A stretch of DNA of 64,000 nucleotides, from positions 62,001 to 126,000 of the forward strand of contig NZ_JAAAMV010000001.1 in assembly GCF_009909185.1 (NCBI RefSeq), in the 5' to 3' direction. The notes under the pieces are model-generated. The model made no database searches. It was not told where the DNA came from and worked only from the letters and a program-made list of their open reading frames with translations. Source of the stretch: Paenibacillus glycinis (GTDB lineage: Bacteria; Bacillota; Bacilli; Paenibacillales; Paenibacillaceae). The translations under genes were made by a program, and so were the position numbers. This document shows positions 52,043 through 61,548 of the stretch, one piece after another (the stretch's first letter is position 1; the number at the start of each line of letters is the position of its first letter).

Positions 52043-53059
52043 ATGGAATCAAAACTCTTCGCCCGCACGAAACGCTTTCAACGATCCGAAGGAACGACGG
52101 CCGGACTCCCCGTTGCGCCCGCATCGTTCTTCGCCATGACCCTCGGCTTGGCCGAGACGGGGAACGCGCTTCGCTTCGCGCACGACATCTGGCAGGTGCC
52201 GCGCCTGTTGGGAGAGCTGCTGGAACTGTTGGCGCTGCTCTCCTTCATAGGGTGGGGAGGGCTGTATATCCTCAAATGGATCCGCCACCGATCGGCAGCC
52301 CTGCATGAATGGCGCGATCCCGTCCAGGCTTCCTTTATCGCCTTGATTCCCGAATCCCTGATCCTGCTGGCCTCCGCGTTCCTGCCGTACCAGGCCGCAT
52401 TCGCGCACGCGCTCTTCTGGACAGGCTCCGCGGCTAATCTGGGCTATGCGGCTATGCGATTCTCGCGCATGTGGACGATTCAGCGCCAGCCCGCGCAGAT
52501 CACGCCTTCCTTGTTCCTGACCTATACGGCCAGCGTGCTCGTCAATGCCTTGATCGCCGGCCAGATGAGCTATTCCACGTACGGCTGGATGGTGTTCGGC
52601 ATCGGCGCGCTGTCCTGGCTCATTTTGGACTCGGTACTCCTGCAGCAGCTCGCAACCGGAGGCTTGGATGCGAAAACCCGGAATTTCATGGGCATCTATA
52701 TGGCTCCGTCCGCCATCGTCCTCGTGGCCTACCAGGTGCTGAGCGGACAATCGTCGAACTTCGTCACGTACGCGCTGGCCGGCTATGCGCTGTTCCTCAC
52801 GGTCTCGTTGGCGTTGTCTTACCCTTGGCTTAGACAGCAGGAATTCGCGCCGGGCTATTGGGCGTATACGTTCGGAATCGCCACGGTCGCGCAAGGTTTT
52901 TTGCTTATGGCGCGGGAACGGTCGGGGGCATTTGCTATCGTCGCCGCGATCCTGCTGATCGGCTCGCTGCTGCTGACGTTGATCGTGGCCGCCGGCACCG
53001 TTCGGTTGTTCTTCGGAGGCAAATACTTTCCGCCGGCTCCCGTTCCGGAGAAGGCATGA
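52043..53059 (+). CDS. Multi-pass membrane protein of unknown function
   Basis: This 338-residue protein starts at MESKLFARTKRFQRSEGTTA (ATG 52043 after AAGGAGG). It has about ten hydrophobic helices. The beginning (APASFFAMTLGLAETGNALR) and helix pattern resemble the TehA/SLAC1 family of voltage-gated anion/tellurite channels. I would call that likely but not certain. It follows the YwaF-type gene on the same strand and is followed by a hairpin terminator. Confidence 0.8.
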   Translation: MESKLFARTKRFQRSEGTTAGLPVAPASFFAMTLGLAETGNALRFAHDIWQVPRLLGELLELLALLSFIGWGGLYILKWIRHRSAALHEWRDPVQASFIALIPESLILLASAFLPYQAAFAHALFWTGSAANLGYAAMRFSRMWTIQRQPAQITPSLFLTYTASVLVNALIAGQMSYSTYGWMVFGIGALSWLILDSVLLQQLATGGLDAKTRNFMGIYMAPSAIVLVAYQVLSGQSSNFVTYALAGYALFLTVSLALSYPWLRQQEFAPGYWAYTFGIATVAQGFLLMARERSGAFAIVAAILLIGSLLLTLIVAAGTVRLFFGGKYFPPAPVPEKA

Positions 53060-53086
53060 GCGGATAAGAAGCACGATCGACGCACG

Positions 53087-53115
53087 AAAAAGAGCCGCCT
53101 GCGATCAGGCGGCTC
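53087..53115. terminator. Terminator, mainly for the minus-strand gene at 53146
   Basis: GAGCCGCCTG-CGAT-CAGGCGGCTC is a perfect 10-bp stem. On the minus strand it is followed by TTTTT, ending the hypothetical gene; it lies between convergent genes and may also slow the plus-strand transcript. Confidence 0.8.
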
Positions 53116-53145
53116 GATCTCGTTTATCGCCGGTTTCCCGTCCGT

Positions 53146-53901
53146 TCATTTGAAATAATAGTAATAATTTCCGCCGTAACGCTGCTTGACGATTTCATCG
53201 CTGTCGGTCTGAACGAGGTTCGCGGTCTGATTGAAGTAGCCGTATTCGTCCAAACTCCGTATGTACGCATGGCAAAGGTTCTTGATTTCTTCCGTCGTAC
53301 CGTTCGCGTCGTTCTCGTCTTCGTGCCGAATCGTATCGTAAAAGACATAAATGCGCTCGCTGGAGACGTACACCCGATAAATCCAGCGGTCCGGAAACCG
53401 GCCCACGATCAATGCCTTCAGCTCGTCCGCGTTGCGGTTCAACAAATTCCCTTTATACGCATCTTCAAACGAATGGCAAATCGGAAACAGCTGCTTCGTG
53501 TCGATATAGAGCTTGTCCGTGTCCTTGAGCAGCAAGCTCGCGTATTTGCGCGGATGCCTGAGCAGCGGGAAGCTGTGCGGGACGCGATGCTCCGCAGCAA
53601 GCCGCAAAAAATGATGAAGCGCCTCCGTCTCCTGCGTCGACGATTGCCCGTTATACCGGACATTGAATCCGTTCTCCATCATCAAGCCGTACGTTTCGTT
53701 GTCGTTGGCGTAAATGTCGAGCCGATTGACAAAATAAGGCCGCTCGCCTTCGATCCGTTCATGAAGATACCCGCAGCACAGGATGTCGTAACCGAAAGTG
53801 TCCTTCAAGAAGGACGTCATTTCCGCAAAAATAGGGCGCTGCGCCTGAAGCCCGTCCTTGATCCGCTTCACCGGCGCATACAAGCCAACATCGATAATCA
53901 T
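53146..53901 (-). CDS. Hypothetical protein, Tyr-rich C-terminus
   Basis: This 251-residue cytosolic-looking protein has no signal peptide or membrane helix. GGAGGTGTAG precedes the ATG. It has many aromatic and charged residues, with segments such as FAEMTSFLKDTFGYDILCCG, LFPICHSFEDAYKGNL and a Tyr-rich end (GGNYYYYFK). I do not recognise the family. Neighbours (membrane protein, DNA ligase) give no clear clue. Confidence 0.75.
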   Translation of the reverse strand: MIIDVGLYAPVKRIKDGLQAQRPIFAEMTSFLKDTFGYDILCCGYLHERIEGERPYFVNRLDIYANDNETYGLMMENGFNVRYNGQSSTQETEALHHFLRLAAEHRVPHSFPLLRHPRKYASLLLKDTDKLYIDTKQLFPICHSFEDAYKGNLLNRNADELKALIVGRFPDRWIYRVYVSSERIYVFYDTIRHEDENDANGTTEEIKNLCHAYIRSLDEYGYFNQTANLVQTDSDEIVKQRYGGNYYYYFK

Positions 53902-54043
53902 CTACACCTCCTCCAGTTCTGACGAATCCTGCCGGACCAGCAGCCCTTCATTAGACGCGCCGGCTTGGATTTTGTTCCTCTTACCAGCTTAGCAGAGATT
54001 TTGGGCATATGGGATAAAAATCGCATCCGGGCTCGGCCGGCGG

Positions 54044-54952
54044 TCAATAGGTCCAGCGGCAATCCTCGGGATTCTTGTCGAACAGAAAGCCTTTGAACCG
54101 CGTCTCCAGCAGCTGATGACGGTCGGTGCGATCCCGATATTCGATGCGGCAGCACAGCTTCGGCGTTATCCACCGGACGAGACGGTCCGTCCGATCCTGC
54201 AGCTGTTCGGCAATGGCCAGGAATGCGTGCTTCTCGAGGTCGGTGAATCCCGTCTCGACCGTGGCGACCGGTTTATAGCGGATCGTCCTGAAGTGAAGGC
54301 CGACGATGAGCGCGAATCGCGGTTCCGTTCTATACCCCAAGATGATGGCGTCGATCGTTTTGACATTCTTGATTTTGATCCAATCGCCGGAGACGACGTC
54401 CGTCCGATAGCGCGAATCCAGCCGCTTCGCGACGATTCCCTCCATATCCCGCTCGATCGTCCAAGCCTGGAGCGCTTTGCCCTTTCCGTTTACGCTGGCC
54501 GTAGGCGCAATCGTATCCGACGGCGCGACGATGTCGGCCAATCTTGCTTTCCGGTCCGTCAAGGGCTCGTCCATGTGATCGGCCGACGTATGCAGCACGT
54601 CGAACGCGATGAAGGTCGCCGGATGCGACCGGATTGCGGCGTTAATTTTGGCGGCATCGCCGATGCGCAAGCGATAGACGAAATCATCGAAGGCCGGTTT
54701 GCCGCCGCGCAAGCAAACGCCCTCGCAATCCAAGATCGCGGCGGGCGCTTTGATGGCTGCAACCGCTTTCCTCAATTCGGGAAACTTGCCCGTGACGACG
54801 TGCCCGTTACGGGTATACGCCTCCAGCCGATCCCCCTGCTTATGCAGCAGGATTCTCGCCCCGTCCCACTTGGGTTCGAACAGAAACGCTTCGTCGTCGA
54901 ACGCCTTCATCCCCGTCGATAAGAGCATGGGCTTGATCGAAGTAAACAACAT
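54044..54952 (-). CDS. ATP-dependent DNA ligase (LigD/LigC type)
   Basis: This 302-residue ligase starts at MLFTSIKPMLLSTGMKAFDD (ATG 54952 after AGGAGG). The adenylated Lys28 is in EPKWDGAR, the nucleotidyltransferase motif is followed by AILDCEGVCL, FIAFDVLH and DMEGIVAKRLDSRY, and a C-terminal OB-fold has GDWIKIKN. It is of the short LigD-type NHEJ ligase group. No Ku or polymerase gene is present within 8 kb, so it may work in another repair route or with distant partners. Confidence 0.93.
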   Translation of the reverse strand: MLFTSIKPMLLSTGMKAFDDEAFLFEPKWDGARILLHKQGDRLEAYTRNGHVVTGKFPELRKAVAAIKAPAAILDCEGVCLRGGKPAFDDFVYRLRIGDAAKINAAIRSHPATFIAFDVLHTSADHMDEPLTDRKARLADIVAPSDTIAPTASVNGKGKALQAWTIERDMEGIVAKRLDSRYRTDVVSGDWIKIKNVKTIDAIILGYRTEPRFALIVGLHFRTIRYKPVATVETGFTDLEKHAFLAIAEQLQDRTDRLVRWITPKLCCRIEYRDRTDRHQLLETRFKGFLFDKNPEDCRWTY

Positions 54953-55131
54953 GGCCGGCTCGCCTCCTCTAGCGGTTATCGCAGTTCGGCTCTGCTTCAA
55001 GTATAACCTTGCCGGCGAAACGCGAAACCGCCCGTCAATCGCGCGCGAACAAGAAACAGGCCGCAAGCTGGCCGCGCGACGACGGCAACCGATCGGATAC
55101 GGCAAGCGCGCGCGAGGTCCTGCAACGCATG

Positions 55132-55163
55132 AAAAAACCGCCGCAGGCTCTCCTTTGGCGGTT
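55132..55163 (-). terminator. Terminator after the AraC-family gene
   Basis: On the minus strand AACCGCC and GGCGGTT form a 7-bp stem with a 14-nt loop, followed by TTTTTT. It lies about 145 nt past the AraC stop in the 355-bp gap before the ligase gene, which otherwise holds no gene. Confidence 0.7.
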
Positions 55164-55307
55164 ATTGGCATGCATGCTTAATGCGGCCTGTACGCCGCGC
55201 GCTGGCGGTTCGGGCTCGCGCAACGTCAACGATAGCTCGGCATCGTTCCAAACTCCGCGGCCGACTGCATGACGTTCCCCAAGAGACGGAGATGGTCCGC
55301 GCGCCCC

Positions 55308-56147
55308 TTACAGGCTCGGTTCGAACCGGCCCTCGTTGCGGTACTTCAGCGGCGAGATTCCCGTCTTGCTCTTGAAGAAGCGCGAGAAATCGTCGGCATC
55401 CTCGTAGCCGATCAGCTTCGCGACCTCGCCGATCGGACGCTTCTCCGTCTCCAGCAAATGCTTGGCTTTTCGCAAGCGAAGGTGAAGCTGCAGCTGCATC
55501 GGAGTGATTCCGTATATTTTCTTGAATTGGTTAGAAATGTAAGTCGGGTGCAGACTGTAGCGCTCTCCTAGCCCGGCAAGGTCGATGCGGGTCTCCGGGC
55601 TCTCGAGCAGTTCGTTCAGAATCGACGTGAACGCTTCCGAATAATCGGCCTTCAAGCGCGCATCCGGCTGACGCAGCGCCGATTCGATCAGAATGGCGGC
55701 CAATTCCTGCGACTTGGCGCCTCTCATCAAGCTGTCCGCAAGCGATGCGGGACGCTCCGCGCACCGGCGGTATTCCAGGTACAAATGCTCGAAGCGTTCC
55801 GTATCGCCCAGACGGAACAGCAGCGGAAACTGAAACAGCTGCAGCGCGTCCATGCAGTCCGCGATCGTGAGCGTGAAATGCCACCACAGCATGGTCGTGA
55901 CCTCGCCCGTATCCTTCACTTGGTCATGAAGCGCCCGGGGCGGCACGAGGAGCACATCCCCCTGATTCGCATGGTAATCGCGGCCTCCGATTCGGAGCCG
56001 GCAGGATCCTTCCTTGATAAAAGAGACGACGTAAAACGGAAGCTCGCGGCCAAGCTGCCGAAGCTCAGTGCGCCGAAGCACGTCATGCTGCAAAATATGA
56101 AGCGATGCTTTCTCGATCAGGTGCAGCCACGGTTGCATGCCGTTCAT
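55308..56147 (-). CDS. AraC-family transcriptional regulator
   Basis: This 279-residue protein has an N-terminal cupin ligand-binding domain (YHANQGDVLLVPPRALHDQV) and a C-terminal double HTH with RIDLAGLGERYSLHPTYISN, GEVAKLIGYEDADDFSRFFK and GISPLKYRNE. AGGAGGATTCC precedes the ATG, and a TATAAT lies about 50 nt upstream. The cupin suggests sugar sensing; the adjacent solute-binding protein gene is its likely target. Confidence 0.94.
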   Translation of the reverse strand: MNGMQPWLHLIEKASLHILQHDVLRRTELRQLGRELPFYVVSFIKEGSCRLRIGGRDYHANQGDVLLVPPRALHDQVKDTGEVTTMLWWHFTLTIADCMDALQLFQFPLLFRLGDTERFEHLYLEYRRCAERPASLADSLMRGAKSQELAAILIESALRQPDARLKADYSEAFTSILNELLESPETRIDLAGLGERYSLHPTYISNQFKKIYGITPMQLQLHLRLRKAKHLLETEKRPIGEVAKLIGYEDADDFSRFFKSKTGISPLKYRNEGRFEPSL

Positions 56148-56447
56148 GGAATCCTCCTGATGGACTGAATAAAGTATGCAGAATGACCTGCATCTTCATT
56201 ATAAAACGGCGCGGCGACTTAGGCAGGGGGAAATTCGTACGGAATGAGGAACCCTTTTGAACCATTTTTTGGAATACGGGCTGCGCAGATGACGTTTTTC
56301 TTACCTGCCGGACCGTTCGGCGCTTGAACTCGCATTTCGGCACGAAGAATAACCGCATGAATGCCGGGACCGGCGCAGGCGAACGGACCGTTCTTATCAT
56401 GTCGCCGCCCGATTCGCACGACCGCGCCATGAACGGAACGGGATGGA
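56148..56447. other. 300-bp region between solute-binding protein and AraC genes
   Basis: No gene is seen. On the minus strand TATAAT (+ 56198-56203) after CTGCCT-N17 is the probable AraC promoter, about 50 bp before its start. The rest is unremarkable. Confidence 0.45.
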
Positions 56448-58181
56448 TCAGTTCGTTTCGCTCTCGTGCCGTTCGTTGACTTCCTTCGTGATTTGTTCCC
56501 CGCCCTTCTTGTTCCATGCCGCGACGAAGCGGTCGAAGTCGGATATCGGCCTGCCGCCCGTGATAAACTCGAGAAACGCCTTCGTTTCGAGGTCGGTCAG
56601 CGCGCTCCAGTCGCGCTCCATCGTCTTGGTCGTGCCGGTAAACTCGTTGAACACGTTGTTCTGCTTCGTGCGCGCGACCACGCCGTTGCCTTCCATCCAC
56701 GCCAGATAGGTCTTATAGTTGCCCAGATCCTTCTTCGGGTTATCCTTCTCCGACTTCACCCGATCGTAGATCGACCTCTCCGCCGCGTCGAGAATGTCCG
56801 GCCGCGCTTTGCCGGCGAAAATCGCGTCGAACTTGCGCACGGTGCGCGCCGTCGTGTCCGTGAACACCGGAGCGATCAGATTATTGTTCAAGCCGAACAT
56901 ATAGCGCGTCGAATCAGCCGATTTATAGATGCCGGTCGTCTCGAGCTCCTGCAGCTCCGGAATGCGTTGCTGGGATGCCTCTTTCAGCACGTTCATGAAT
57001 TTCATCGCGAGCTCCGGGTGGGCGAAGCCCTTCTTCACGACCAGGAACGCATTGGAGACAAACCCGTTGTCGACGTTGACGTGATCGCCCGTCATGATCG
57101 GATACGCCTTCCACTCGCCCTTCGGGTTGTTGTCGATCGCGCCCCCGAGCGGCCAGACCGGAGCCCACCATTTGCCGAGCATCAACCCGGCGCTTCCGTC
57201 CGCCAAGAATTCGCTCGTCATGTTGCCGTCGCGAAGCGCGAACTCATGATCGATCGTGCCGTCCTTGTACATCTGCGCGAGCTTCGCGAGCACTTCCTTC
57301 ATGGCCGGCTGCGTCGAGCCGTACACGAGCTTGCCGTCGCCGTTCTTGACCCACATCGCCGGATAGGCATCCATCGCCCACGCGAAAGCATTCAAGGAAA
57401 ACGGCTGCGAATCGAACAGCATGTCTCCTTTGAGCGCCAAGCCTAGCGTATCCGCCTTGCCGTCGCCGTCCGGATCGTCGTCCTTGAACGCCTTGGCGAC
57501 GTTCATCAGATCCGCGATGCTGTCCGGAGCCGGAAGCTCGAGGTTATCCAGCCAATCCTGGCGGACCCAGACCATCTGCACGTTGTTCATGTCCAGCACG
57601 TTCGGCAGACCGTACAGCTTGCCGTCGAAGGTCGCGTTCTGCAGCGCCTTGCCTTGGACCGAGTCCTGCACCTCCTTGATCGCCGGGCTGGCGTACTGCT
57701 CGTAGACCGAAGTCAAATCCTCGAGCATGTCGTTGTCGTACATCCGCTTCAGAATCGTCTTCGCCGGCTCGGCGTCGATACGTTCGACGGTGAAGATGTC
57801 CGGCAGGTCGTCGCTTGCGATCATCAGGTTGAACTTGTTGAAATACGCGGCGCCGTTCGCCTCCCAGAGCGGCGTCGATTTGATGTTGAGCGCGTTCTCG
57901 ATATAGGTTTTGTACCGATTGGATTCGAATGATTCGCCCGGAGGAAAGCTTTTCGCCACTTCCGGATTGTTGTTCAGGATGGTCGTGAACGCGATGGTTT
58001 CCGGATATTTGCCGAACGGATCCGGGCCCGCGTCCGGACGGCCCGCGTTCGAAGCCCCGCCGGATTCGCCGCGGTCCGCCGCCGCGCGATCGGATGCGCG
58101 GTCGCCGCCGTTCGAATCGCATGCGGTTACAAGCAGCAGCGCCGTCAGCGCCGCGGCGACGGTCGTTATTCTCTTGCTCAT
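56448..58181 (-). CDS. Extracellular solute-binding lipoprotein
   Basis: This 577-residue lipoprotein starts at MSKRITTVAAALTALLLVTA (ATG 58181 after GAAGGG), with lipobox VTAC (Cys21) and a Gly/Ser/Asp linker. The body is the large SBP type common in Paenibacillaceae (KTYIENALNIKSTPLWEANG, ASDDLPDIFTVERID, VKKGFAHPELAMKFMNVL). It follows the YesM/YesN pair but no permease genes accompany it. It probably binds an oligosaccharide and is regulated by the two-component system upstream. Confidence 0.93.
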   Translation of the reverse strand: MSKRITTVAAALTALLLVTACDSNGGDRASDRAAADRGESGGASNAGRPDAGPDPFGKYPETIAFTTILNNNPEVAKSFPPGESFESNRYKTYIENALNIKSTPLWEANGAAYFNKFNLMIASDDLPDIFTVERIDAEPAKTILKRMYDNDMLEDLTSVYEQYASPAIKEVQDSVQGKALQNATFDGKLYGLPNVLDMNNVQMVWVRQDWLDNLELPAPDSIADLMNVAKAFKDDDPDGDGKADTLGLALKGDMLFDSQPFSLNAFAWAMDAYPAMWVKNGDGKLVYGSTQPAMKEVLAKLAQMYKDGTIDHEFALRDGNMTSEFLADGSAGLMLGKWWAPVWPLGGAIDNNPKGEWKAYPIMTGDHVNVDNGFVSNAFLVVKKGFAHPELAMKFMNVLKEASQQRIPELQELETTGIYKSADSTRYMFGLNNNLIAPVFTDTTARTVRKFDAIFAGKARPDILDAAERSIYDRVKSEKDNPKKDLGNYKTYLAWMEGNGVVARTKQNNVFNEFTGTTKTMERDWSALTDLETKAFLEFITGGRPISDFDRFVAAWNKKGGEQITKEVNERHESETN

Positions 58182-58282
58182 GCGAGCCCTTCTTTCGCGA
58201 TGTTGTTCATCATGAATCCATGTCGACCGGAATGCCCTGCCGGTCGAGCCACCACTCAAGGGCACGAAACGGCGCTCCCTGC

Positions 58283-59671
58283 CTAACGAAGGCGCTTATC
58301 CCGATATTCGGAGGGCAGCATGCCGGTTTGGACCCGGAAGATTTTGCTGAAATATTTCTCGTCCTGGAACCCGGTCTTCTCCGCGATCCAGTAGATCGGC
58401 ATATCGGCATGATCGAGCAGCAGCTTCTTGGCCTTCTCCAGCCGAATTTCCTTGGCCGCGTCATGGAACGAACGGCCGACGATTTCCTTGAAAATCGTGC
58501 TGAAATAGCCTTGGCTCAAATTCACCTTCGCCGCCAGATCCGCGCGTCCGGCATGTTCTCCGTCCTCCGTCTGCAGCAGCTCGATCGCGCGCAATATGGC
58601 CACGAAGACGTCGCCCGAACATGCGAAGCCCTTCGCGATCGCCGCCAGTTCGTCGCGGTACCGCCCGAACCAGCGCAGCCAGTCCTCCAATGTGCGGAAG
58701 CGCGCGACATGCTCCCGCCATTGCCGGAACGGCTCGGAAATCCCGGCCAGCATCGCCCAGGAAGCCGCGCTCCGCTCGAACAGCATGATCGCCGTGCGGC
58801 TAGGCAGGCGCAACGTTCGCAGCATCGACGTCAGACCTTGAAACTCTTTCGCGTCGAATACCCAGCGCATCGCCGTCCAAGCCTGGCGCACGCACCGCAC
58901 GTCCGTTTCCGACGGCCTCGGAAGCCGCAGCGCTTCCAGTTCTTCGAGCGAGACGGACCATGCGCCCTCCGCGAAGGCGTCTTCGTCATAGAACAGCTTC
59001 TCGCGCAGCGCGGCAAGCCATTCCGCGGGCTTCGCGCGCGCATGCCAATCCGTCACCCTGACGAAACCGGCATGGCCGACCAAGGGCGAAGCGGACAATT
59101 CCGCGATCAGGTCGTCGATCTCCGACCGGGCGCGGTTCGCGATCAGCCAGCTGTTCCCGCCGAGCGGGACCGCGCCGCCCGCGGGCTCGATCCGCGCAAC
59201 CCCGGCTTCGTCCGCATTCTCCGTGCCGAGCAGGACCAGCGATTGCTTGATCGGCGCCGCCGCAAGAGCCAGCGAAGACGGATGCCTTTGGTACAGCTGC
59301 ATGCGGTCCGCGACTCGTACCAGCATCTCTTCGAGGTTTTCGTCGGCCAAATTCGTCTTGACCACGTAATCGATCGCCCCGAGGCGCATCGCGTCCTGCA
59401 GGAAATGAAAATCCTGATGGCAGGTCAACACGACGGTGAACACGGACGGATACCGGCCCCTGACCCGCCTCATCAGCTCGAAGCCGTCCATGGCCGGCAT
59501 GGTCAAGTCCGTCATGAGCAAATCGACCGGCAGCTTCTCCATCATGTCCAGCGCGGTCTCGCCGTTGTCCGCCTCGCCCACGACTTGAAAGCCGCGCGCT
59601 TCCCACGGCAGCGTCAAAAGCAAGCCTTGTCGGACCCAATGCTCGTCATCCACGATCAAAGTCCTGATCAT
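58283..59671 (-). CDS. YesN-type response regulator (receiver + AraC HTH)
   Basis: This 462-residue regulator has a complete receiver domain: acidic pair VDDE (8-11), phosphoacceptor Asp55 in DLLMTDLTMPAMDG and Lys of VVKTN near 105. The middle region is unrecognised. The C-terminal AraC HTH has KVNLSQGYFSTIFKEIVGRS, KKLLLDHADMPIYWIAEKTG and KYFSKIFRVQTGMLPSEYR. It overlaps the kinase gene by 4 nt (ATGA), confirming the pair. Confidence 0.95.
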   Translation of the reverse strand: MIRTLIVDDEHWVRQGLLLTLPWEARGFQVVGEADNGETALDMMEKLPVDLLMTDLTMPAMDGFELMRRVRGRYPSVFTVVLTCHQDFHFLQDAMRLGAIDYVVKTNLADENLEEMLVRVADRMQLYQRHPSSLALAAAPIKQSLVLLGTENADEAGVARIEPAGGAVPLGGNSWLIANRARSEIDDLIAELSASPLVGHAGFVRVTDWHARAKPAEWLAALREKLFYDEDAFAEGAWSVSLEELEALRLPRPSETDVRCVRQAWTAMRWVFDAKEFQGLTSMLRTLRLPSRTAIMLFERSAASWAMLAGISEPFRQWREHVARFRTLEDWLRWFGRYRDELAAIAKGFACSGDVFVAILRAIELLQTEDGEHAGRADLAAKVNLSQGYFSTIFKEIVGRSFHDAAKEIRLEKAKKLLLDHADMPIYWIAEKTGFQDEKYFSKIFRVQTGMLPSEYRDKRLR

Positions 59672-61431
59672 CCCGAAACCTCCTTCATCCTGACCGGCAG
59701 CCGCAGCCGCATCGCCGTACCCGCGCCGAGCTCGCTCTCGACCTGCAATCCGTATTCGTCCCCGTAATAGACGGCGGCGATATTGTTGACGAACGCGAGC
59801 CCGATCCCGAGTCCGACCTTCCTTTGTTCCCGGCCGTCCTGCGCGAACAGCGCTTGTACGGTTTCCGGCGCCATCCCTTCTCCGTTGTCGGTCACCTCGA
59901 TCAGGAAATGCCCGTCGCCGGTCAGCCCTACGGCGACGCGGATGACGCCGTTCTTATGCTTAAAGCCGTGATAGAGCGCATTTTCGACCAGCGGCTGCAG
60001 CAAAAACCGGGGCATCCGGATCGATGCCGCGTCCTCGTCCAGGTCGATCTCCACGCGGAACTGATGGTTGTAGCGCATCTGCTGCAGCTCGATATAATCC
60101 CGGACCGTTTGGATTTCTTGCCGAACGGTGACGAGCTTGCCTTCTTTGCCCAAGTTGTAATTCAGCACGCGCGCGAAAATCGACAGCAGCTTGACGATCT
60201 CCTCCTGCCCGTTGATCCTGGCCAGCCATTGCGCCGAATTGAGCGTGTTATGGATAAAATGCGGATTGATCTGATACATGAGCTTCTCGACTTCCAAATG
60301 GCGCTTGCGCGTCTCCTTCTCTTCGATCTCGGACATCAGTCCGCGGATGCGCTTGCGCATGTCGTAGAAATGCGAGAGCAGCTCGTCGAATTCCTTGATC
60401 TGTATGGAATCGGGCGGCTCGTTGAACCGGTTCTCGCCAAGCATCATGAACTGCGCGCGGATGCGCTGCAGCGGGCGGTAGATCATCGTCCAGATGACCC
60501 ATCCGATCAGCAGGCCGACCACCAGCGAGAGCAGGGCGACGAGGGAGAAGCGCTTCAGCCACGTGTTCATTTCCTTGTGGTAATCCACGCGGTCGATGAC
60601 GAGCGCCAGCTGGATGCCGTACTTGCTCGGGATATCGAAGAAGACGAAGCTGCTCTTGCGCGCGGATTGAATCTCCTTGTAGCTCGTTCCCGCAGGAAAT
60701 TGCTTGTTGCCGCCGCTGTAGATGATGTTCCCTTGCTCGTCCAGCAGCAGATGCGTCACCGGCATGCCGTATGGTTCGCTGTTGAATAATTTGGCGACGG
60801 TCGACACGTTCGTCTCGATATAGACGAAGATGGGCGGTCCGTCCGGATTGTCCGAGCCCGCTTCCGTCTCGCGCATGATCGAAAACACGGAATTGTCGCT
60901 GTTGACGTACAGCGTCCGATGCGGCCCGTTCAGCGTGTAATTGTCCGTATCCGTGGTGATCTTATGAAAGCTTTCGATGCTCAGCTTCGGATTGATGTAT
61001 AAGTTCTCGAAGAGAAACTGCTTCGTCTCCGGCAAATAATACGCGGTGAGGCCGAGCAGCGGATTCGTATAATTGATCAGCGAGATATAGTCTTCGATTT
61101 CTTCGCCCAGCTTCTGTTTGACGACCAAGTCGTCCTTCTTCAGATACGCCTTCAAATCCTTGCCGACCTTGCCCTCGAACGCAAGCTGCCGCGATGAATA
61201 GTCGAGGTTGCTCAGCACCGACTCAAGCCCGTTGCGCTCCTGCTCCAAATTCTTCTCGACGCCCCGTTCGACTTTGTTCTGCAGCACGTTGTAGATGCCG
61301 TAATAGGAGATCGCCCCGATGAGCGACAGAGGAATCATGACCGACAGGAGCAGCATCGCGAGCAGCCGGCGTTTTAGCGTATAGGGCAGCATGCGCTGCA
61401 AGCGTCTCGCTAGACCGTTCACCCGCCGCAC
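59668..61431 (-). CDS. YesM-type sensor histidine kinase
   Basis: This 587-residue membrane kinase has a first membrane helix near the N-terminus (LLAMLLLSVMIPLSLIGA), a large extracellular sensor region, a second helix (SLVALLSLVVGLLIGWVIWT) near 300, and a HAMP region. The phosphorylated His391 is in PHFIHNTLN, and the ATP-binding domain has VTDNGEGMAP and GLGIGLAFVNN. The GTG start at 61431 is tentative. It probably senses an extracellular sugar and controls the downstream solute-binding protein gene. Confidence 0.94.
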   Translation of the reverse strand: MRRVNGLARRLQRMLPYTLKRRLLAMLLLSVMIPLSLIGAISYYGIYNVLQNKVERGVEKNLEQERNGLESVLSNLDYSSRQLAFEGKVGKDLKAYLKKDDLVVKQKLGEEIEDYISLINYTNPLLGLTAYYLPETKQFLFENLYINPKLSIESFHKITTDTDNYTLNGPHRTLYVNSDNSVFSIMRETEAGSDNPDGPPIFVYIETNVSTVAKLFNSEPYGMPVTHLLLDEQGNIIYSGGNKQFPAGTSYKEIQSARKSSFVFFDIPSKYGIQLALVIDRVDYHKEMNTWLKRFSLVALLSLVVGLLIGWVIWTMIYRPLQRIRAQFMMLGENRFNEPPDSIQIKEFDELLSHFYDMRKRIRGLMSEIEEKETRKRHLEVEKLMYQINPHFIHNTLNSAQWLARINGQEEIVKLLSIFARVLNYNLGKEGKLVTVRQEIQTVRDYIELQQMRYNHQFRVEIDLDEDAASIRMPRFLLQPLVENALYHGFKHKNGVIRVAVGLTGDGHFLIEVTDNGEGMAPETVQALFAQDGREQRKVGLGIGLAFVNNIAAVYYGDEYGLQVESELGAGTAMRLRLPVRMKEVSG

Positions 61432-61519
61432 CCCGCGTCCCGTTCCCCGCGGGTGACGGGCGGCTTTCGCTCCAGCCGTATTCTATTCACGAACAAGCCC
61501 GCAACCCCCTTCTGTGCGC

Positions 61520-61548
61520 ATCATATCCCAAAAACGAAATCTGCGCAA
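61520..61548 (-). promoter_or_regulatory. Promoter of the YesM/YesN operon
   Basis: On the minus strand TTGCGC-N17-TATGAT (61548-61520) gives a sigma-A promoter with perfect spacing. The transcript would start near 61513, about 80 nt before the kinase start. Confidence 0.65.

Noticed and set aside
58094..59767. Plus-strand open frame of 557 codons
   Set aside because: Antisense to the YesN-type regulator with intact receiver and HTH motifs.
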